NCBI GenBank assembly: GCA_964491015.1
Contig: CAZBEY010000064.1
Location: forward strand, 1 to 11,071
Source: JADFRD01 sp964491015
GTDB taxonomy: Bacteria; Fidelibacterota; Marinisomatia; Marinisomatales; TCS55
DNA length: 11,071 nucleotides
Reading direction: 5' to 3'
The position numbers and the translations under genes were made by a program. Below the pieces are notes generated by a model. That model saw nothing but the letters and a program-made list of their open reading frames with translations. It searched no databases and was not told the DNA's origin. Below, piece by piece: positions 6,802 through 11,071 of this stretch; position 1 is the first letter of the stretch; each line of letters opens with the position of its first letter.

Positions 6802-8546
6802 TTTCTAAACCCGCTTTTTTAGTGGTCGTATTCATTTTTTCATTTCTCCTTGCCGGCTCTCCAATTACTATTGATGGTTTATTTGATGACTGGGAACCGG
6901 TTCCTGTATTGTATCAAGATATGCAGTCCGATGGGATGAGTCTCGATTTTGCTGACCTGAAAATCACCTACGATAATGATTTCCTCTTTATTTATTTCTC
7001 TATTCATTTCGGTGAATTACTTCTCCAAAACGGAAATGCTGTCCATTTGTATATTGATGCGGACAATGATTCACTAACAGGTTTATCAATCGATGGTATC
7101 GGAGCGGAGTTGGATTGGACATTTGGCGATAGGAATGGCAGCCATTATTTCATGGATAGCATCATTCAAGTTTATCAAAATGATTTGACATTGCGTATGG
7201 CACCGACCATCACAGCGCAGGAGTTTGAAATCGCTATTAGTCGAACAAGCGATGCATTCACGTCTGAAACATCCGGTGAATTGGTTCAGGGGAAAATAAT
7301 CATCGCTGAAGCACCGCCGAATTCTGATCAAATTCCTAACGAACCCGGCGGTGTTCTTTTTTCTATCGGTGAGGACTATATACTTCCGCCAACGCCCATC
7401 TCCCTGGGAAAAAATAATCCAAATGATATTCGATTGGTATCCCATAATGTCTTGTATTCACATCTTGTGGATCCTGAATTTCAAGAGTATTTTAAAAGAA
7501 TTTATCAAGCATTGGATCCTGATATTATTGCTATTCAGGAAATGTATGAAAATACCAACCAGCTTCACAGTTTAATCAGCGCATGGTTTCCCGACGACAT
7601 ATGGTATATTAGCAGTCAATTCAGAGATAATATCATTATTTCCAAATATCCAATATTGGCTCAAGACTATTTGACAACTTCAAGTAGGACGATGGTGGTC
7701 CTTCTGGGGACAGAGAATGTGTTGGGGAGTAAATTAATCCTGTTTAATTCACATTTGGCTTGTTGTGACAGTGATGAGAACAGACAATACGATATAGATG
7801 AATTTTTATCGCAATGGCGAAATTGGCGTGAAACAGGAGCCGGATTATTTGAAATATCCGTAAATACACCATTTATTTATGTGGGCGATTTGAATTTGGT
7901 GGGTGACAGGCAGCAAGTCACTTCGCTCACCGATGGAGATATTGTTGATGAAAATACATTTGGAGCAGATTTTCCACCGGATTGGGATAGTACATCAATT
8001 ACGGACCTATTCTCAAGGCACACTCACAAGAGAATGGGGTATACATGGAGATCAGACAACAGTTCCTTTAGCCCGGGTAAACTTGACTATATTTTATATT
8101 CAGATAGTGTTTTGGACACTGCAAAGCACTTTGTATTCAATACAATGACCATGGATTCAGTCTCATTAGCTGATAACGGCTTGGATGTATTGGATAGTTT
8201 TTATTCGTCTGATCATTCACCCAGAGTATTGGATATTGCCGTGGGAGACAAAATCGATGTTGATTCTAATAATTTAATTCCAACCCAAATCAAAATATCA
8301 AACCCATATCCGAATCCATTTAATCCTTCCACAAAAATTCAGTTTGAATTATTTAATTCTGAATTGTTGAACGTCACCTTATTTGATTTAAGAGGGAATG
8401 TGATAAAAACTATTTCTCATAAACGGTACTCTCCGGGGCAATATGAACTAATAGTAGAGGGGAAAAATCTATCAAGTGGCGTATATTTTATTCGAATCGA
8501 TGGTCGACAATTTTCTCAATCTTTCAAAATATTATATATAAAATAA
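6768..8546 (+). CDS. secreted endonuclease/exonuclease/phosphatase protein with CBM9-like and type IX sorting domains
   Basis: A 592-residue secreted protein counted from GTG 6768. After the signal peptide (ending near ...LLAGS) comes a domain at about residues 30-170 that begins ITIDGLFDDW, like CBM9/DOMON-type ligand-binding modules. The EEP catalytic domain (about 222-490) shows N227 in the SHN start, E258 in IQE, H329 in NSHL, D374 and N376 in GDLN, and D482-H483 in SDHS, so the phosphoesterase site looks intact. This suggests a DNase I-like nuclease or another phosphodiesterase. Residues 512-592 are a YPNPFNP-type sorting domain. No ATG precedes the signal peptide. GTG 6768 overlaps the upstream gene by 34 nt, while an ATT at 6792 has AAAGGGAT just ahead. 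The start is therefore uncertain. Nutrient (phosphate or DNA) scavenging is a plausible role. Confidence 0.85.
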   Translation: MDCKGINSIRVISKPAFLVVVFIFSFLLAGSPITIDGLFDDWEPVPVLYQDMQSDGMSLDFADLKITYDNDFLFIYFSIHFGELLLQNGNAVHLYIDADNDSLTGLSIDGIGAELDWTFGDRNGSHYFMDSIIQVYQNDLTLRMAPTITAQEFEIAISRTSDAFTSETSGELVQGKIIIAEAPPNSDQIPNEPGGVLFSIGEDYILPPTPISLGKNNPNDIRLVSHNVLYSHLVDPEFQEYFKRIYQALDPDIIAIQEMYENTNQLHSLISAWFPDDIWYISSQFRDNIIISKYPILAQDYLTTSSRTMVVLLGTENVLGSKLILFNSHLACCDSDENRQYDIDEFLSQWRNWRETGAGLFEISVNTPFIYVGDLNLVGDRQQVTSLTDGDIVDENTFGADFPPDWDSTSITDLFSRHTHKRMGYTWRSDNSSFSPGKLDYILYSDSVLDTAKHFVFNTMTMDSVSLADNGLDVLDSFYSSDHSPRVLDIAVGDKIDVDSNNLIPTQIKISNPYPNPFNPSTKIQFELFNSELLNVTLFDLRGNVIKTISHKRYSPGQYELIVEGKNLSSGVYFIRIDGRQFSQSFKILYIK

Positions 8547-8872
8547 TGGTTCGAAATTCAAAATTAGTTTATTCAACAACCGGCCTAATAAATGAAGATA
8601 AACACTCTGATGAATCTAAAACATTAATTCCAAACGAACAGAATTTGCGTGTTTGGAGGCAACGATTAGGCGGTGGAAGAATGGTAACCATAATCAAAGG
8701 ATTTATTGGAAAAGAAAGTGATATGAAAGCATTAAGCAAATGGTTGAAATCATCATGTAACTCAGGGGGTTCTGTTAAAAAAGGGGAAATAATGGTTCAA
8801 GGCGATCATCGTGAAAAAATAGTGAACCTTTTAAAAACAAAAGGATATAATGCCAAAACCAGCGGTGGTTAA
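8546..8872 (+). CDS. yciH: SUI1/YciH-family translation initiation factor homolog (eIF1-like)
   Basis: A 108-residue protein starting KLVYSTTG like bacterial YciH proteins, then a SUI1 domain at about residues 45-108. The family signature is visible: C71-N-S-G-G-S-V-K-K-G-E-I-M-V-Q-G-D87, then a final helix and the C-terminal SGG. The family is homologous to eIF1. In bacteria it is thought to affect initiation fidelity or stress translation, but it is not essential. Its ATG overlaps the nuclease stop (TAATG), with no Shine-Dalgarno of its own, so it is probably made by translational coupling. A cytoplasmic factor among envelope proteins is unusual, and a functional link is not evident. Confidence 0.93.
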   Translation: MVRNSKLVYSTTGLINEDKHSDESKTLIPNEQNLRVWRQRLGGGRMVTIIKGFIGKESDMKALSKWLKSSCNSGGSVKKGEIMVQGDHREKIVNLLKTKGYNAKTSGG

Positions 8873-8912
8873 TAAGACGTTTCTTCGAACCTTAAAAAGA
8901 CAATAAATTCAA

Positions 8913-10103
8913 ATGATGAAAAGCATGAAATACATACTATTAATTTTCTTCTCACTCAACTTTGTTAGTTGCGAAAAGCCGACGAAAAATGGATTGGTGA
9001 CCATGATGGTCACGGGGAATGTCCGGGGTCAGTTAGACCCTTGCGGCTGAAAAAAGAATCCTTTGGGCGGTCTGTCCAGAAAGTCAGTAATAGTCAACAA
9101 TTATCGCAAAGAAAAAGGGTTCGAACCCATCATTATCGATGCAGGAGATGCGTTTTTTGCATCATCGGTGTTAGCAGCTAATAATGTAGAAGCCGATAAA
9201 CTTCAAGCCAAAGCGCTCATGGAGGGTTATGAAAAAATTGGATGTGACGCTCTCAATATCGGTAGCTTTGACCTGGCAACGGGTATTGATTTTGTCCACA
9301 CATTAAAAGAAGAAGTCAGTTTTCCCTTTATTTCAGCAAATTTAACTGATGCATCAGATCAACTGTTATTTCCGCCCTATACTATTGTTGAAAAAAACGG
9401 ATTCAAGATTGGAATAACAGGTGTAACGAATCAAATTCCCGGTCATATTACCGATATAAAAAAACGGCCATATAAAGAAGCGGGGAATTCAATGATTACA
9501 GAGTTGAAACAAAAAGTGAATTACGTTGTTTTATTGGCAAATATTCAAAATATTCAGACGAAAACAATCGCTATGGATTTTCCGGACGCTGATTATATAT
9601 TTCTGAGTCATGATACAAAAAAGACCAGACCTACCTCCAAACAAGCCGAGAATGGGCCCTATGTTTACGGCAGCGGCGTACAAGGAAAATATCTAACAGT
9701 TGTTGAAATGAATCTTAAAAATGCTGTTGATCCTCTTGTGGATATTTCAACCCCCAAAGAGAAATTATCGTCTATGAACCGACGATTGAATAAATTCCAG
9801 AAAAAAGACCCTACGAAATCCCCTGAAGAAATATATGCTGACAAGCCGAACGTGTTAAAATTGATTAAAGATTATCGCCAGCAAATCGACAAATATGAGG
9901 CGATTATGGCAAATGCAGTTAACACGACACGGTTTACAATTATTCCCCTTAATAAAAAAGTCGGTGAAGATCCCGATTTAGTAGCATTTGTGAATGAAAC
10001 ATTAGCCACATGTAAATCCCTGCGCAAAGAACCTTTTAAAGTGTCAAAGAATCTCGTTAAACCGAAAACAGGTCCTTTTAAAAAGAAAACAACCCTCAAT
10101 TGA
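8913..10103 (+). CDS. candidate selenoprotein: UshA/5'-nucleotidase-like lipoprotein with Cys-Gly-Sec (UGA 9048-9050)
   Basis: The frame opens at ATG 8913 with a lipoprotein signal (FVSC20), reaches TGNVRGQLDPCG, meets TGA as codon 46, and continues in the same frame with KKNPLGGLSRKS to TGA 10101-10103. This gives 396 residues if UGA is read as selenocysteine. From memory, UshA-like relatives carry CGC followed by a PLGGLxR block here, so Sec46 replaces the second Cys and forms C44-G-U46. A SECIS-like hairpin follows. DAGD (76-79) marks the metallophosphatase fold, but the usual NDxHG, GNHEFD and GGHSH blocks read TGNVRG (33-38), GSFD (117-120) and LSHD (231-234), so most metal ligands look lost. 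The role is more likely thiol/selenol redox at the envelope than phosphoester hydrolysis (inference). It lies 40 nt after yciH and 4 nt before the rhodanese. Alternative: a nonsense mutation or sequencing error. Starting at TTG 9063 would lose the export signal. Confidence 0.82.
9048..9083 (+). promoter_or_regulatory. Sec-UGA codon and bacterial SECIS-like hairpin
   Basis: UGA at 9048-9050 is followed by an imperfect hairpin at 9061-9083. The outer stem CUU (9061-9063) pairs with AAG (9081-9083), with a GA bulge at 9079-9080. The inner stem UGGGC (9064-9068) pairs with GUCCA (9074-9078), including one G-U pair. The apical loop is GGUCU (9069-9073). Bacterial SECIS elements need a GG/GU in the apical loop about 16-37 nt after the UGA; here the GG begins after 18 nt, and the loop resembles the AGGUCU loop I recall from E. 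coli fdhF. The stem is short and the loop bases also encode the conserved Gly-Gly-Leu, so part of the match may be coding constraint. Confidence 0.65.
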
Positions 10104-10107
10104 ATTC

Positions 10108-10572
10108 ATGTTACGGGTTCCATTAAACCAGATGCTGGCATTAATAATGGTATCGCTCGTCATCGGCGTCTTATCTAATTCAATACGATCCGATGGGATT
10201 CCGTATATTGCTCAAAAGATTGCAGTTGCAGAAAATTTGGATGAGATTCCCGGCGAGCCGGTTGCAATCACACTCACCCAAGCGAAACAACTATTTGACC
10301 AGGGTGTTGTTTTTGTCGATGCCAGGGGGGATGAGTATTTTGCAGATAGTCACATTACCAACGCCTGGAATAGTGGATTTTTCATGGAGTTAATGTTCAA
10401 GCTAGATTCTCTTCAATCCAGAAATGATGCCATTGTTGTGTATTGCAGCGATGATGAATGTGGTTCAAGTGAAGAATTGGCTCTTGATTTATACAATGAG
10501 GGATTTACAAAATTGTTAGTTTTTAGGGGCGGCTGGATCGAGTGGACACAGGCTGGATATCCGGTAGAATGA
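10108..10572 (+). CDS. membrane-anchored rhodanese-like protein
   Basis: A 154-residue protein with one N-terminal hydrophobic segment (about 9-23) that anchors a rhodanese domain (about 52-153) outside the cytoplasm. The CH2A-like VDAR block has D71, and the active-site region reads YC113-S-D-D-E-C118-G-S-S, followed by the GGWIEWTQAGYPV ending typical of rhodaneses. C113 takes the position of the persulfide-forming cysteine, but the loop is longer than the usual six residues and has a second cysteine, C118. That would allow an intramolecular disulfide rather than simple sulfur transfer. The ATG is 4 nt after the selenoprotein stop without a clear Shine-Dalgarno, so it is probably coupled to it. 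The stop overlaps the next start (ATGA). Substrate unknown. Confidence 0.88.
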   Translation: MLRVPLNQMLALIMVSLVIGVLSNSIRSDGIPYIAQKIAVAENLDEIPGEPVAITLTQAKQLFDQGVVFVDARGDEYFADSHITNAWNSGFFMELMFKLDSLQSRNDAIVVYCSDDECGSSEELALDLYNEGFTKLLVFRGGWIEWTQAGYPVE

Positions 10573-11018
10573 ATAAAGAATTAAGAAATGCAATTGTATT
10601 ATTTTGTCGAGTCGTGCTTGGGATCATGTTTATATATGCCAGTATTGATAAAATAATTCATCCTGGAGAATTTGCAAAAAATATTGGATATTATAAAGTA
10701 TTACCCTTTGGATTAGAAAATACTGTGGCGATTATTCTTCCGTGGACAGAATTGATTATTGGTCTATGTTTTATAGCAGGAGTATTTGTTGATGGCGCAA
10801 CTCTTTTGAGTATTTTGATGATGGTAATGTTTATTCTTTTAATTTCTCAAGCACTGCTACGTGGGATTGATATTTCATGTGGTTGTTTTAAGGTCAGTGC
10901 AGAAGGCGAAAAACTTGGACTCAATACTATTATTCGTGATATTGTCTTTTTGATTATGAGCTTTGTAGTTTTACATCGGCAGGAAAGAAAGTTTGAATTT
11001 CTGCCAGAATACGATTGA
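10569..11018 (+). CDS. MauE/DoxX-family redox-associated membrane protein
   Basis: A 149-residue protein with four predicted membrane helices (about 8-26, 52-72, 76-97 and 118-136). The first helix ends in FIYASIDKIIHP, the signature of MauE/DoxX proteins. C104-G-C106-F follows the third helix, the CGCF motif seen in MauE-like members thought to work with thioredoxin-like partners in disulfide chemistry. The start is ATG 10569, overlapping the rhodanese stop as ATGA. An in-frame GTG at 10542 inside the rhodanese gene is less likely. Its CGC repeats the Cys-Gly-Sec pattern of the lipoprotein two genes upstream, which suggests electron or thiol exchange between them (inference). Confidence 0.88.
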   Translation: MNKELRNAIVLFCRVVLGIMFIYASIDKIIHPGEFAKNIGYYKVLPFGLENTVAIILPWTELIIGLCFIAGVFVDGATLLSILMMVMFILLISQALLRGIDISCGCFKVSAEGEKLGLNTIIRDIVFLIMSFVVLHRQERKFEFLPEYD

Positions 11019-11071
11019 TAGAATAGCAATAAGACTGTAATTTTCCGCCCCAAATTTATGCGAGAGTAGCT

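Noticed and set aside
8857..8870. Hairpin AACCA-GCGG-TGGTT at the end of yciH as a terminator
   Set aside because: Only 5 bp, with no T-run, and the bases encode the conserved C-terminal Ser-Gly-Gly.
8913..9050. Frameshifted or decayed pseudogene
   Set aside because: There is no frameshift: both parts share one frame, and no other stop occurs in 350 codons. The stop lies exactly at a position expected to be cysteine. A point nonsense mutation remains possible but is less likely.
9063..10103. A stand-alone gene starting at TTG 9063
   Set aside because: It has no ribosome site or signal peptide and begins in the middle of the conserved PLGGLxR block. The upstream signal peptide is in the same frame, separated only by UGA, so the joined frame explains it better.

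Overview
This AT-rich window holds ten protein-coding genes, all on the + strand. No tRNA, rRNA, CRISPR array or insertion sequence was seen. Two secreted proteins end in the roughly 80-residue C-terminal block that opens with (N)xYPNPFNP. This is the type IX secretion (Por) sorting domain, common in Marinimicrobia (SAR406), Ignavibacteria, Calditrichota and related FCB-group lineages. Together with a DUF3160 protein and the low GC content, this suggests an uncultured FCB-group bacterium. Marinimicrobia-like is my best guess, not a proof.

Left part (1-5681): three separately spaced genes. They encode a large exported DUF3160 protein with a sorting domain, a 235-residue cytoplasmic protein with a cysteine cluster and no known function, and a compact M1-family zinc aminopeptidase with a possible lipoprotein signal.

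Right part (5723-11018): seven genes packed with 1-nt, 4-nt and 34-nt overlaps or gaps of 4-40 nt, so probably one operon. In order: a membrane protein resembling Pycsar effectors (DUF5706/PycTM type); a small lipoprotein with 13 collagen-like Gly-X-Y triplets; a secreted endonuclease/exonuclease/phosphatase (EEP) protein with an N-terminal CBM9/DOMON-like domain and a sorting domain; a SUI1/YciH (eIF1-like) factor; an UshA-like lipoprotein interrupted by an in-frame UGA; a membrane-anchored rhodanese; and a MauE/DoxX-family membrane protein.

The most notable object is the UshA-like lipoprotein. The reading frame starts at 8913 with a lipoprotein signal, meets TGA at 9048-9050 in the context Cys-Gly-UGA, and continues in the same frame for 350 more codons. 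A hairpin with a GGUCU apical loop lies 18 nt after the UGA, where a bacterial SECIS element should be. I interpret this as a selenoprotein with a Cys-Gly-Sec redox motif. The metallophosphatase ligands of the fold look largely lost, and the gene is followed by a rhodanese and a MauE/DoxX protein that carries its own Cys-Gly-Cys. The last three genes look like an envelope thiol/selenol redox module. A normal gene caller would truncate the selenoprotein to begin near 9063 and lose its signal peptide and active motif.
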